A stretch of 64,000 nucleotides of DNA from Ideonella_A intermedia_A (GCA_943370175.1 CALRPU020000003.1:62001-126000), one strand, 5' to 3'. Positions 17,371-31,226 are shown, counted from the first letter of the stretch. Notes: a model not told the origin generated them from the sequence alone. Numbers and translations are program-made.

Positions 17371-18141
17371 ATGACCCGCTTCGCCCGCATTGCCCGCATC
17401 GCCCGCGTTGTCCGACCTGCCTGGTGGCGAGCGCTGGCCACCGCCCTGCTGGCACCGGGCTGCCTGGTGGCGCAGGCCGCGCCCTACGAGGACACGATGG
17501 CCCAGCGCGTGCTGGCCTGCACCGGCTGTCACGGGCCTGAAGGCCGCAGCGCGGCCGACGGTTACCACCCCCGCATCGCGGGCAAGCCGGCGGGTTACCT
17601 CTTTCATCAGCTGCAAAACTTCCGCGCCGGGCGGCGCCACTACGCGCCGATGACCCGCCTGTTGGCCCCGCTGGACGACGCCTACCTGATGCAGATCGCC
17701 GAGCACTTCTCGGCGCTGAGCCTGCCCTACCCGGCCCCGGCCGTGCCCACCGCGGCCCCAGACGTTCTGGCGCGCGGCCGCCAACTGGCCATGCAAGGCG
17801 ACCCGGGCCGGCAGGTGCCGGCCTGCGCCGCCTGCCATGGCGAGCGCCTGACGGGCGTGGCCCCGGCCATCCCTGGCCTGTTGGGCCTGCCACGCGACTA
17901 CCTCAACGGTCAGCTCGGCGCCTGGCGAACCGGCACCCGGCGCGCCCACTCGCCCGACTGCATGGCCGACATCGCCCGCCGGCTGCAGCCGCAGGACGTG
18001 GCCGCGGTGGCGCAGTGGCTGTCGGCCCAGCCGGTGCCCGTGTCGGCCAAGCCGCTGGACAGCGCGGCGCGCCTGCCGGCACCGCTGCCGCAGCGCTGTG
18101 GTGGCGTCGAAGCCGCCGTGGCCGAGGGCCTGACGCGATGA
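17371..18141 (+). CDS. Di-haem cytochrome c (c4-like)
   Basis: A 256-residue secreted cytochrome with a basic/hydrophobic signal sequence (about residues 1-36) and two CxxCH haem sites: CTGCH near residue 50 and CAACH near 152. Spacing and the two-domain duplication resemble cytochrome c4 electron carriers to terminal oxidases. The HYAPMT segment may supply an axial Met. Its stop overlaps the next cytochrome start (ATGA). The pair probably forms one periplasmic electron-transfer unit, but the electron donor gene is not in the window. Confidence 0.88.
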   Translation: MTRFARIARIARVVRPAWWRALATALLAPGCLVAQAAPYEDTMAQRVLACTGCHGPEGRSAADGYHPRIAGKPAGYLFHQLQNFRAGRRHYAPMTRLLAPLDDAYLMQIAEHFSALSLPYPAPAVPTAAPDVLARGRQLAMQGDPGRQVPACAACHGERLTGVAPAIPGLLGLPRDYLNGQLGAWRTGTRRAHSPDCMADIARRLQPQDVAAVAQWLSAQPVPVSAKPLDSAARLPAPLPQRCGGVEAAVAEGLTR

Positions 18142-19502
18142 GCCCGCGACCGACCCGCTGGGGTGCGACCCGCATTGCACTGGCGCTGGCCGGGGCCGCG
18201 CTGCTTTGCGTGGGCGCGCTGCTGATGCACGCCCTGCTCGGCGGCGGGGACCTGCGCGCGTTGCCGCCCACGGGTGGCGCCGCGGCAACGCCGGCGTCGG
18301 CCGACGCGGCCTTGGTCCAGCGCGGGGCCTACCTGGCCCGCGTGGGCAACTGCGCCGGCTGCCACACCGCGCCGGGCGGCGCCCCCTACGCCGGCGGTCA
18401 GGCCATCGACACGCCCTTTGGCACGGTCTACGGCAGCAACCTCACGCCCGATCCGCAAACCGGCCTGGGCCGCTGGACGGCCGACGCCTTCTGGCGGGCG
18501 CTGCACGAGGGGCGGTCCGCGGACGGGCGGCTGCTTTACCCGGCCTTTCCTTACACCAACACGACCCATGTCCGGCGCGAAGACAGCGACGCGCTGTTCG
18601 CCTACCTGCGCAGCCTGCCACCGGTGAGCCAAGCCAACCGCGAACACGACCTGAGCCTGATGGCCCGCAGCCCTTTGGCGCTGGCCGCCTGGCGGCTGCT
18701 GTACTTCCGCCCCGCTTCGCCCCAGGACGCCGCGCCCGCGGCGCCGCCGCAACTCAGCGCCGCCGCGGACCTCGCCGAGTGGCAGCGCGGGGCCTACCTG
18801 GTGCGCGGCCTCGCCCACTGCAGCGCCTGTCACGCCCAGCGCAACGCGCTGGGCGCCGCGCCCGCGGACGCGCTGCAGATGGACGGCGGCCTGATGACAG
18901 CCCAAGGCTGGTACGCGCCGTCTCTGCATGCGGCCGGTGAAGGCGCGGTGCGCGACTGGCCGGTCGACGAGGTGGTGGCCTTGCTGACCGTGGGCACCAC
19001 CTCGCGCGGCGCGGTGCAGGGGCCGATGGCCGAAGTGGTGCATGGCAGCACCAGCCACCTCAGCCCGGCCGACGCCCGCGCGATGGCGCGCTTCCTGACG
19101 ACCCTGCCCGAGCGCGCACCGCCGCCCCGGCGCGATGTCGACGACGACGAGGCCCGCAACCTGGACGCCCAGCGCAGTGTCGGCAAGGGCCTGTACTTCG
19201 ACCACTGCGCCGACTGCCACGGCGAGGCGGGCGAAGGCACGCCGGGCGCCTACCCGCCGCTGGCCGGCAACCGCGCCGTGCTGATGAACCCGCCGGTCAA
19301 CCTGGTGCAAATGCTGGTGCACGGCGGCTACGCCCCGAGCACGCCTGGCAATCCGCGCCCCTACGGCATGCCCCCCTACGCCCTGGAATTCAGCCAGAAC
19401 GACATGGCGGCGGTGCTGACCTATGTGCGCACCAGCTGGGGCAACCAGGGCAAGCCCGTGTCGCCGCTGGCTGTGCAGCGCTGGCGCGGCCAACGGCCCT
19501 GA
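18138..19502 (+). CDS. Tri-haem cytochrome c (alcohol/gluconate dehydrogenase subunit-like)
   Basis: A 454-residue protein with an N-terminal membrane anchor or signal (TRIALALAGAALLCVGALLM) and three CxxCH motifs at about residues 72 (CAGCH), 228 (CSACH) and 357 (CADCH). This three-domain layout is that of the membrane-bound cytochrome c subunits of alcohol, gluconate and aldehyde dehydrogenases. They pass electrons from a periplasmic dehydrogenase to ubiquinone or oxidase. No catalytic dehydrogenase subunit is adjacent. I start at ATG 18138, overlapping the preceding stop, rather than upstream in-frame codons that lie inside the first cytochrome. Confidence 0.88.
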   Translation: MSPRPTRWGATRIALALAGAALLCVGALLMHALLGGGDLRALPPTGGAAATPASADAALVQRGAYLARVGNCAGCHTAPGGAPYAGGQAIDTPFGTVYGSNLTPDPQTGLGRWTADAFWRALHEGRSADGRLLYPAFPYTNTTHVRREDSDALFAYLRSLPPVSQANREHDLSLMARSPLALAAWRLLYFRPASPQDAAPAAPPQLSAAADLAEWQRGAYLVRGLAHCSACHAQRNALGAAPADALQMDGGLMTAQGWYAPSLHAAGEGAVRDWPVDEVVALLTVGTTSRGAVQGPMAEVVHGSTSHLSPADARAMARFLTTLPERAPPPRRDVDDDEARNLDAQRSVGKGLYFDHCADCHGEAGEGTPGAYPPLAGNRAVLMNPPVNLVQMLVHGGYAPSTPGNPRPYGMPPYALEFSQNDMAAVLTYVRTSWGNQGKPVSPLAVQRWRGQRP

Positions 19503-20081
19503 ACTGCGGCGGCGTGAACGTCAGCCTGGGGCTCGGGCCAGGCGCGCCTTGGTGGCCTCAGGGTTCGGGCGTGCCTGGGTGGTCTGGCGGGCGCAGGCGG
19601 TCCCAGGAATTCGAGTGGAACATGACGCTCGCGCCCGGACAAAGCGAGAGGTCGCCACAACCATTGCATCCAGACCTTGAGCAGGTGGCAGCGCACGCCC
19701 CGTTGCTGCACCCGTCGTCGACGAGGCCATGCCGCAGATGGCCGCAAGACAGTGAGCGTGCCCGTTGCCGAGCCGGTTGCCGTCAGCCTCGACGGCTCAA
19801 TTTCCTGAGGAGCCTGGGCGGTCGCAAACCGACGGCTGCCACCGCAAGGGCGTGGCGTCTGGCTGGGCGGATGTCGGCGCCGGGTCGATCGGCATCGGTC
19901 GGTCAAATCGCAGCCAACCAGACCCGAGTTTTGAGTTTGCGTCTCCCCGGAATTGACAAGCCTTGAAAGGGGGTCACCGACGCAGAGATGGCCAAAGAGG
20001 TGAAGAACAGCGTCAACAAGAAAAAACCACAAGCGACAAGCACTCAGGGCTCTTTCTTGACCGCCTACCGACAGGTAGATC
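19503..20081. other. 579-bp stretch without a recognisable gene
   Basis: This lies between the cytochrome stop and the ssb stop. Open frames exist on both strands (for example 19514-19966 on plus), but their translations are Arg/Pro-rich and match no family I know. From about 19930 to 20070 the base composition falls to roughly half G+C with A-rich runs, unlike the flanks. A short inverted repeat (CTACC/GGTAG, 20065-20078) lies just past the ssb stop but lacks a T-run. It may be the remains of an inserted element; I cannot identify ends or a transposase. Confidence 0.5.
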
Positions 20082-20621
20082 CTAGAACGGGATGTCGTCG
20101 TCCATGTCGTCAAACCCCGTGGACGACTTCGCTGGCGGCCGGCTGGCCGGGGCGCGCGGGGCCGGGGCGCTGCGCGGGGCGGGCTCGCCGCGGTCGTCGC
20201 CGCCACCCATCGACGAGCGACCACCGCCACCACCGCTGCGGGCATAACCGCCACCGCCGCCGCCTTCTTCACCACCGCCCATGCCGTCGCGGCCGCCCAG
20301 CAGCTGCATGTTGTCGGCGATGACTTCGGTGGTGTAGTTGTCCTTCCCGTCCTTGTCCGCCCATTTGCGGGTCTTCAGGCGGCCTTCGACGTAGACCGAG
20401 CGGCCCTTCTTCAGGTACTCGCCGGCGATCTCGGCCAAGCGGTCGTAGAAAACGACGCGGTGCCATTCGGTTTCCTCGACCTTTTCACCGCTGTTCTTGT
20501 CCTTCCAGTTGCGGGTGGTGGCCACGCTGATGTTGCACACCGCGTTGCCGTTGGGCGTGTAGCGGACCTCGGGGTCGCGGCCCAGGTTGCCGATGAGGAT
20601 GACTTTGTTGATCGAGGCCAT
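20082..20621 (-). CDS. ssb: Single-stranded DNA-binding protein
   Basis: This protein coats ssDNA and recruits replication and repair enzymes. It has 179 residues. The OB-fold covers about 1-110 (MASINKVILIGNLGRDPEVR onward, with ATTRNWKDKNSGE and EWHRVVFYDRLAEIAGEYL). A Gly-rich flexible linker follows, then the acidic partner-binding tip DDMDDDIPF. ATG 20621 is the canonical start even though the frame stays open far upstream into the S9 peptidase region. It is monocistronic. Confidence 0.98.
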   Translation of the reverse strand: MASINKVILIGNLGRDPEVRYTPNGNAVCNISVATTRNWKDKNSGEKVEETEWHRVVFYDRLAEIAGEYLKKGRSVYVEGRLKTRKWADKDGKDNYTTEVIADNMQLLGGRDGMGGGEEGGGGGGYARSGGGGGRSSMGGGDDRGEPAPRSAPAPRAPASRPPAKSSTGFDDMDDDIPF

Positions 20622-20743
20622 GGGCGGCTCCAGAAGGTGGCGAGGCAGGAAGAGTCGGTGGGCAGCGGCCGCGCCGGGCCGGTGGCCGGGGCGCTGCGCG
20701 AAGCAGGAATTATGCGGCGGCGGCCCGCCGGACGGCCCCCGCT

Positions 20744-23029
20744 TCAGCGGGACCCGGCGGCCCACAAGGGCTGGAAGTCGGGCTCGCCCATCTGCCACAG
20801 CAGGAAGCTGAACCAGTCGGCGCGCTCCTGAAACACCTGGTCGCGGGTGCGCGCCGCGCCGTGCCCGGCCTGGGGGTCGAGGCGCAACAGCACCGGCCGC
20901 CCGCTGGTGGTGGCGGCCTGGAAGCGGGCCGCGGTCTTGCTGCTTTGCCACACCGGAACCAGGGCGTCGGCCTCGCCGTGGCTGAAGAGCAGCCCGGGGT
21001 AGGCCGTGCCGGGGCGCACGGCGGCGTAGGTGCTCATGGCCAGCAAGGCCCGAAACCCGGCCTCGGTGCGCACGCTGCCGAATTCGGCGATGTTCACCAC
21101 CCCATTGGGCGTGGTTTCCTGGCGCAGCATGTCCAGGCTGCCGGCGGCGATCACGGCGGCCGCGAAGAGGTCCGGCCGGGCCGTCACCGCCCGGCCCGCG
21201 AGGATGGCGCCAGCGCTGCCGGCCACCAGGCCCAGCCGCGCCGGGCGCGTGTAGCCGCGCTGAACCAAGGCCTCGGCCGCGGCGATCGCGTCCAGCCAGG
21301 TGTTCGGCTTGCTGCCCTGAAAGCCCGCCAGGTGCCAGCCGTCGCCCAGCACGCCACTGCCGCGCGGGTTGATCACAGCGTACACACCGCCGGCGGCCAG
21401 CCAGGCCAGGCGGCTCACGCTGAAGTAGGGTTCGTCGGTCATGCCGTAGCTGCCGTAGCCGTACAGCAGCGTGGGACGGTTGCCGTCCAGCGGCAGGTCG
21501 CGCCGGTGGATGACCGACATCGGCACCTCGGCGCCGTCGTGGCTGCGCACGGTCAGCTCGGTCGCGGTGAGCTCGCCCACCGTGGGCAGGGCGGCGGGCG
21601 GCGGCACGGCCTGCAGGCCGCTGTCGACCACTGGCCCGTCGGCCGGCACCAGCCACAGGCGCCGGGCTTGGGTCCAGCCTTGAAGGCTCAAGAGCAGGCC
21701 TGGCAAATCCGGCACGCCAGCGGGCGGCTCGCCGGCGGCGCCGGTCAGCTCGAGGCTGCCATCGTGGGGCAAGGGCACCCGCTCGAAGGGCGCGTCCGGC
21801 GGCGCCGAATGGGCGCGGCGAAGCAGCCGCTTGAGGTTGCCGTCGCGCTGCGCCACGTACAGCGCGTCGGCGGCAGCCACCAGGCCGGTGAGCACCCGGG
21901 TCGACGGCGGCAGCACGGTGCGCGCCTCGCGAAGGGACGGCGCGCGGCGCCCGAGGGAGACGGGGTCGCCGGCCGCGCTGGGGCCGGCGCCGCCCCCCGG
22001 GGCGTCCAATGCCAGTTCGACCACCTCGCCGCGCTCGCCGCTGCGGTGGCGCAGCAGGCTGAGCCGCCCGCCATGCAGGGCGAAGGCGGTGACGCCATCG
22101 GTCGGGTCCAACACGCGATGCCACACCGCGCGCCCTTGCAGCATTGCCTGCTGGTCGGCCAGGAACAGGCCGATCTCGTCGCGCCCGGCGCGGGCCGTGA
22201 CACCCACGGCCCAACGGCCGTCCGCGCTCAGACTGACCGACGGGATGTCCGCCGGCCACACGCCCGCCCCTGGCGCGCCGCTGGCGAACACCGCGATCGC
22301 GTCGGCCAGCGGCGTGCCCGGCCGCCAGGCCAAGACCACGCTGCGTTGGTCCCGCTCGGTGGGCAGCATGCCGGGGTGCGGGCGCCGCAGGCGGTTGAAC
22401 AGCAGCCACTGCCCGTCGGGCGACCAATCGACCAGGCCCAGGTCGGCCCGGTCGATGGCCGGGCCCAGGTGCTGACCGGTGTCGACGTCCAGCACCCGCA
22501 GCGCGACGGCGTCCGCCCCCGCCCGGGCCAGCCCATAAGCCACGCGGCGGCCGTCGGGCGAGGCGCGGTACCAGGCCAGCAGCAGCGCCCGCCCGCTGCG
22601 GCGCTCGAGCCGGGCCGGGTCGACCAGCACACGGTCGACGCCGGCGAGGCCCTCGCGCACGGTGAGCCGCCAGGCCTGGTCGTCGTTGTCGCGGCGCAGG
22701 GCAAACACCCGCCCGCCGGCGGTGCGGCTGACCTGTTCGACGGGTGGCGGTGCCGCGGCGTCGGCGAGCCGCATGTGCTGCAGCAGGGCCTCGCGCCCCG
22801 GGATGCGCTGGAGCACGGCATGGGCCTGGGCCGATTGGGCCTGCATCCACGCCCGCACCGCCGGGTCGCGAAGGCGCTCGAGCCCGCGGTAGGGGTCGTC
22901 CACCCGCACGCCGTACATGGTGTCCACCGCGCCGCGCGCTGGCGCGGGTGGTGCGTCGGCCCCACCGGCCACGGCCAGCGACGTCAAGCCGGCGGCCAGC
23001 CCCCCCGTGAACACCTCGAACCAACGCAT
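20744..23029 (-). CDS. S9-family prolyl oligopeptidase-like serine peptidase
   Basis: A 761-residue protein with a signal-like N-terminus (about residues 1-26, ending GGADA). A seven-bladed propeller region and a C-terminal alpha/beta-hydrolase domain follow (YGYGSYGMTDEPYFS, then FQGSKPNTWLDAIAAAEAL). The nucleophile elbow reads AGSAGA near residue 603, where family members usually have GGSNGG or GGSAGG. The Asp is in SHGEADALVPVW and the His in PQAGHGAAR. Prolyl oligopeptidases are mostly cytosolic, so a secreted form is notable. It is divergent from recQ, with 97 bp between the starts. Confidence 0.88.
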   Translation of the reverse strand: MRWFEVFTGGLAAGLTSLAVAGGADAPPAPARGAVDTMYGVRVDDPYRGLERLRDPAVRAWMQAQSAQAHAVLQRIPGREALLQHMRLADAAAPPPVEQVSRTAGGRVFALRRDNDDQAWRLTVREGLAGVDRVLVDPARLERRSGRALLLAWYRASPDGRRVAYGLARAGADAVALRVLDVDTGQHLGPAIDRADLGLVDWSPDGQWLLFNRLRRPHPGMLPTERDQRSVVLAWRPGTPLADAIAVFASGAPGAGVWPADIPSVSLSADGRWAVGVTARAGRDEIGLFLADQQAMLQGRAVWHRVLDPTDGVTAFALHGGRLSLLRHRSGERGEVVELALDAPGGGAGPSAAGDPVSLGRRAPSLREARTVLPPSTRVLTGLVAAADALYVAQRDGNLKRLLRRAHSAPPDAPFERVPLPHDGSLELTGAAGEPPAGVPDLPGLLLSLQGWTQARRLWLVPADGPVVDSGLQAVPPPAALPTVGELTATELTVRSHDGAEVPMSVIHRRDLPLDGNRPTLLYGYGSYGMTDEPYFSVSRLAWLAAGGVYAVINPRGSGVLGDGWHLAGFQGSKPNTWLDAIAAAEALVQRGYTRPARLGLVAGSAGAILAGRAVTARPDLFAAAVIAAGSLDMLRQETTPNGVVNIAEFGSVRTEAGFRALLAMSTYAAVRPGTAYPGLLFSHGEADALVPVWQSSKTAARFQAATTSGRPVLLRLDPQAGHGAARTRDQVFQERADWFSFLLWQMGEPDFQPLWAAGSR

Positions 23030-23126
23030 GCGGCATTCTGACCCCCCCAGCGGGGGTCACCGCCACCCCGGGTCGGGGATGACCATCGCAGGGCCTCGCT
23101 TACCATCGGCCGCCCGCCAAGCTCCC

Positions 23127-25058
<1,932 letters not shown>

Positions 25059-25087
25059 GGCGCCGGCGCCGCCAGCGGCTCAGCCGG

Positions 25088-25570
25088 TCAACGGGTCACC
25101 GCGATGTCCACGCGCGCTGAATCGCCGCGGTTCCCGGCAAAGTCGGTGGCCCGCGCGAAGACCGAGAACGTGCTGCGGCCGTCGCTGGGCACGGTCACGC
25201 GAAGTTCGTACGGCGGGCGCACCGCGCTGCCCAGCGACGGGCTGTTGGCCACGCCATCGACCCGGTAGAAGGTGACGTTGTCGATGCCGCCTTCATCGGC
25301 GGCGGCCGCCACCAGCGTGATCACGGCGCCCGGCGCGGCCGAGCCCACGGAAGCGGCCAGGCTGATCGACGGCGGCGAGGTGTCGGTGTCGCCGCGAAAG
25401 CCAAAGCCGATGGAGATGCCACCCCCGCACCCCGCGACCAGCCCCGTCGCGGCGGCGATGGCCAGAGCCATGGCATGGCGCGACCAGCGGCGAGCAGGAC
25501 GCTGGGGAGCGTGGCGAGGCGCAGATGGCGCCGCACCGCCATCGCGGTCGGACGGTGTCAACCAAGGCAT
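25088..25570 (-). CDS. Putative Ig-like lipoprotein
   Basis: I do not recognise a named family. The product carries a lipobox (LVAGC) after a hydrophobic stretch MALAIAAATG, so it is probably lipidated. The mature part is one domain of about 110 residues with a cadherin/Ig-like pattern (APGAVITLVAAAADEGGIDNV, FYRVDG, FSVFARATDFAGNRGDSA), typical of secreted domains that describe deviations between strands. The first in-frame ATG gives a 160-residue precursor with a long Arg-rich leader. An internal ATG giving MALAIAAA is an equally likely start. It is divergent from the ECF sigma gene 115 bp away. Confidence 0.6.
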   Translation of the reverse strand: MPWLTPSDRDGGAAPSAPRHAPQRPARRWSRHAMALAIAAATGLVAGCGGGISIGFGFRGDTDTSPPSISLAASVGSAAPGAVITLVAAAADEGGIDNVTFYRVDGVANSPSLGSAVRPPYELRVTVPSDGRSTFSVFARATDFAGNRGDSARVDIAVTR

Positions 25571-25644
25571 CTGATCATCATAGAACCGCCGCGCCCGCGC
25601 GGCCGCCGCCCCTGCGATTCACCCCAAGTGCTGGCCCGGCGCGT

Positions 25645-25657
25645 GTCACGCCGTGAC
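25645..25657. promoter_or_regulatory. Inverted repeat GTCAC-GCC-GTGAC upstream of the ECF sigma gene
   Basis: A perfect 5-bp inverted repeat with a 3-nt centre sits 28 bp before the sigma factor ATG, in the lipoprotein/sigma divergent gap. It could be an operator or chance in GC-rich DNA. No partner repeat was found nearby. Confidence 0.3.
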
Positions 25658-25685
25658 GTTCACCCGCCTGAGGCAGACTGACCCC

Positions 25686-26423
25686 ATGGACACCCCGAGC
25701 GACGACGACCTGCTGCAGGCCTATGCGCGTGGCGACGCCCAGGCCTTCGAGCGCCTGTACGCGCGGCACCAGGCCGGCCTGTACCGGTTCATCCGACGCT
25801 TGCTGGGCCAGGCGCTGGCGGCGCAGGCCGACGAGGTGTTCCAGGACACGTGGATGAAGGTGGTGCAGGCACGCGGGCCGGGGTCGCCACCCGGGGCCCA
25901 TCGCGCGGTCCCCGCCGACGGCGAGCGGGCGGCCGACACGACCATCGACCGCGAGACCGCGCCGGCCGACCACGCGGCCGCCTCACCGCCGGCGCCCGGC
26001 GGGCGCGGACCGGCCCAGTTCCGCACCTGGCTGTACACGCTGGCCCACCACCGCGTGATCGACCTGTGGCGGCGCAGCGGCCGGGAGGTGTCGCTCGACG
26101 CCGACGACGGTGCCGCGCCGTGGGAGGCCGACGGTCCCGCCTGGCGCCACTGGCCCGCGCCAGCCGACCCGGCCCCGTCGGCCGACGAGTTGATGTTCTG
26201 GCGCCGCGCCGGCGAGCGCCTGTTGCACTGTCTGGAGGAATTGCCGCTGCCCCAGCGCAGCACCTTCTTGCTGCACCACGACGACGGCCTGCCGCTGGCC
26301 GACGTGGCCCAGGCCGTGGGCGTCGGTTTCGAGACCGCGAAGACGCGCCTGCGTTACGCCATGGCCAAGCTGCGCGGGTGCATGGGCGCCCACTTGGCGC
26401 CGGGCGAAGGGGGCTGGGCATGA
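25686..26423 (+). CDS. ECF-type RNA polymerase sigma factor
   Basis: A 245-residue sigma-70-family factor. Region 2 is at about residues 8-60 (DDDLLQAYARGDAQAFERLYA, FQDTWMKVVQA), resuming after a Pro/Ala-rich insertion of about 45 residues with FRTWLYTLAHHRVIDLWRR. Region 4 is at about 175-235 (LEELPLPQRSTFLLHHDDGL, GVGFETAKTRLRYAMAKLR). The insertion between the region 2 helices is unusual. ATG 25686 follows a 5' extension with no family match. Its stop overlaps the next gene (ATGA), the normal arrangement for an anti-sigma partner. Confidence 0.9.
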   Translation: MDTPSDDDLLQAYARGDAQAFERLYARHQAGLYRFIRRLLGQALAAQADEVFQDTWMKVVQARGPGSPPGAHRAVPADGERAADTTIDRETAPADHAAASPPAPGGRGPAQFRTWLYTLAHHRVIDLWRRSGREVSLDADDGAAPWEADGPAWRHWPAPADPAPSADELMFWRRAGERLLHCLEELPLPQRSTFLLHHDDGLPLADVAQAVGVGFETAKTRLRYAMAKLRGCMGAHLAPGEGGWA

Positions 26424-27646
26424 GCGACGAGCGGCACCAGCACGGCGCCTCGTCCAAGCGGCCGGGGGAGCCCGACGACCTGCACCTGCGTGCGGCGCTG
26501 CGGCACGCGCCAGACGCCGACGTGGCGCCGCCGTTGGCCCTCACTGACCACATCCTTCGAGAAGCGGCCGCGGCGGCGGCGCGGGCGGCCTCGGGGGCCC
26601 TGTCAGTCGACGCCCAGACCACCCTCGCGCCACGACCCGCCGACACGGTCCAACCCAAGGATGCCGTCGAGGCGCGGCGCTCACCATGGTGGTCGCCCTG
26701 GCGGGCCCGCCTTGCAGCGATCTGGGCAGGATGGGCACAGCCTCAGGTGGGTGCCGCCGTGGCCGCGGTGATGGTCGCTGTCACGCTGGGACTGTGGTGG
26801 CAGCAAGGCGCGCTGGACCCCGAGCGGGTGCCGGACCGCCGCGAGGCCGCCGCGGCGGAGCGCCCCCTGGCCAACGAGCGCGCGGCGCCCACCGCGTCGA
26901 CCGCGCCCGCTGCGTCTGCCACGTCCCTCACGCCGGCCACGCCCACGCGGGCGGCCACGAAGCGGGCGATGGCGCCGGTCATGGCACCCGCACCCGAGCA
27001 AAGCCCCGTGCCGGCACGCGAACCCTCACCAGTCCCGTTGCCTGGGCCCGTGCCCGCGCCTGCCGTGATGTCGGCGCCCAGCGAAGCCCTGACCGCGGCC
27101 ACCACGTCGTCGGCAAAGGCGGCGTCGCCACCGACCGTCGAGGCGTCATCGATGGCACAGCGCGCCAACGACACCACGCTGGCCGATGGCCCAGCGCCAA
27201 CCCGCGTGGCACCGCAGACGGCCATGGCGTGGCGCCCACCCACCAGCGGCCCTCCGATCGCCACGCTGCTGAGGTCCCTGCGCGCCGAGCCCGAACGCTG
27301 GACGCTGCAACAGGGCGATCAAGCCCCTCGCCCCCTCAGCGAGGCCGACCTGCGCTGGCTCGACACCCTGGCGCAACGCGCCAGCGCCGCCCGCCCCGGC
27401 TGGTCCACCGGGCCGGTGTTGCCCGCGTCCCTGGCCGGCTCCGCCACCGCGGCGCCGGGGCCGGCACCGGGCAGCACCGTGACCCTCTGGCTGCAGGACG
27501 GCCAACCGCGCCACCGCCTGCGCGAGGACGGCGCGCAATGGCGCTGGGACACGCTGGGGCCGGACCGCCGAACCTGGTCCCTGCCCTTGGCCACGGACGC
27601 CTTGCACCCGCGGGTGGACCCCACCCCCCCGCCACGCGACCGCTGA
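26420..27646 (+). CDS. Probable membrane-anchored anti-sigma partner of the ECF factor
   Basis: A 408-residue protein, not recognised by family. The first 100 residues are hydrophilic (LHLRAALRHAPDADVAPPLA, then DHILREAAAAAARAAS) and could bind the sigma factor. One hydrophobic helix at about 110-127 (AVAAVMVAVTLGLWW) anchors it. A long Ala/Pro/Thr low-complexity periplasmic stretch at about 135-270 follows, then a C-terminal region of about 130 residues with SEADLRWLDTLAQRASAARP and VTLWLQDGQPRHRLREDGAQ. No HxxxCxxC zinc anti-sigma motif is visible. The role rests on position: overlapping ATGA with the sigma gene and single-pass topology. Confidence 0.6.
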   Translation: MSDERHQHGASSKRPGEPDDLHLRAALRHAPDADVAPPLALTDHILREAAAAAARAASGALSVDAQTTLAPRPADTVQPKDAVEARRSPWWSPWRARLAAIWAGWAQPQVGAAVAAVMVAVTLGLWWQQGALDPERVPDRREAAAAERPLANERAAPTASTAPAASATSLTPATPTRAATKRAMAPVMAPAPEQSPVPAREPSPVPLPGPVPAPAVMSAPSEALTAATTSSAKAASPPTVEASSMAQRANDTTLADGPAPTRVAPQTAMAWRPPTSGPPIATLLRSLRAEPERWTLQQGDQAPRPLSEADLRWLDTLAQRASAARPGWSTGPVLPASLAGSATAAPGPAPGSTVTLWLQDGQPRHRLREDGAQWRWDTLGPDRRTWSLPLATDALHPRVDPTPPPRDR

Positions 27647-27746
27647 ACGGGCAAGGGCCCCAGTCGCCCGAGCCCAGGGCAGGGCCCCCACCCAGAGCGC
27701 CGAACGCCCGCCTCGCTATCATGGTCGGTTTACCTCGCGAGACCCC

Positions 27747-30659
<2,913 letters not shown>

Positions 30660-30719
30660 CGGGTCGGCGGACGGCGTTGGGGCGGGGTGGCGTCGACGGT
30701 CGGTGACGCGCCAGGGCGC

Positions 30720-31226
30720 TCAGTCGACGAGGTGGATGTCGACCCGCCGCGCGGCCATCGCGTCGCCGTCGCCGTCGCCCAGGGTCACCTCGGGCTTGCG
30801 CAGCACGACGCGCTCGGCCGGCACGCCCTCGGCGATCAGCGCCGCGCGCACGCTGATGGCGCGCTGCTTGGCGACCTCGGCATTGACCTCGGCGCTGCCA
30901 CTGGCATCGTGAAAGCCCGACACCAGCACGCGGCGCTTGCCGTCGTCGATGGCGGCCAGGGCCACCTTGATCACCACCGGCTCCACCCCATCGGGCAGGT
31001 CGGACTTGCCCAGGGCGAAGTAGATGCTGCCCAGCGGGTCGCCTTCGATCTTCAGGTCGATGAACGCGGCCGAGGCGGCGGGCGCCGCCACCACGGCAGC
31101 GGGCGCGCGGTGCTGGCCCAACTGGCGGAGCATCAGCCCGGCGATCAGGCCAAACACCACGACGAACACGATGGCCAGGGCCACGGTGACGCCAATGCGG
31201 GTGCCTTCGTCTTCTTGGTCGAACAT
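30720..31226 (-). CDS. Inner-membrane-anchored OmpA-like domain protein
   Basis: A 168-residue protein with an N-terminal hydrophobic helix at about residues 11-32 (IGVTVALAIVFVVVFGLIAG) and a C-terminal OmpA/MotB-like peptidoglycan-binding fold. The latter is read from VLVSGFHDASGSAEVNAEVA, KQRAISVRAALIAEGVPAER and the final RRVDIHLVD. The helix is probably an uncleaved anchor, so the OmpA domain sits in the periplasm. The start at 31226 gives MFDQEDEGTRIG. It is divergent from the HCCA isomerase, and its function beyond envelope attachment is unknown. Confidence 0.78.
   Translation of the reverse strand: MFDQEDEGTRIGVTVALAIVFVVVFGLIAGLMLRQLGQHRAPAAVVAAPAASAAFIDLKIEGDPLGSIYFALGKSDLPDGVEPVVIKVALAAIDDGKRRVLVSGFHDASGSAEVNAEVAKQRAISVRAALIAEGVPAERVVLRKPEVTLGDGDGDAMAARRVDIHLVD

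Noticed and set aside
15595..18288. 897-residue minus-strand open frame over the GGDEF/EAL and cytochrome genes
   Set aside because: It lacks any motif, while the opposite strand carries complete GGDEF, EAL and CxxCH signatures.
19514..19966. 150-residue plus-strand gene after the cytochromes
   Set aside because: Arg/Pro/Ser-rich translation without recognisable motif, no ribosome site, and equally open frames on the other strand.
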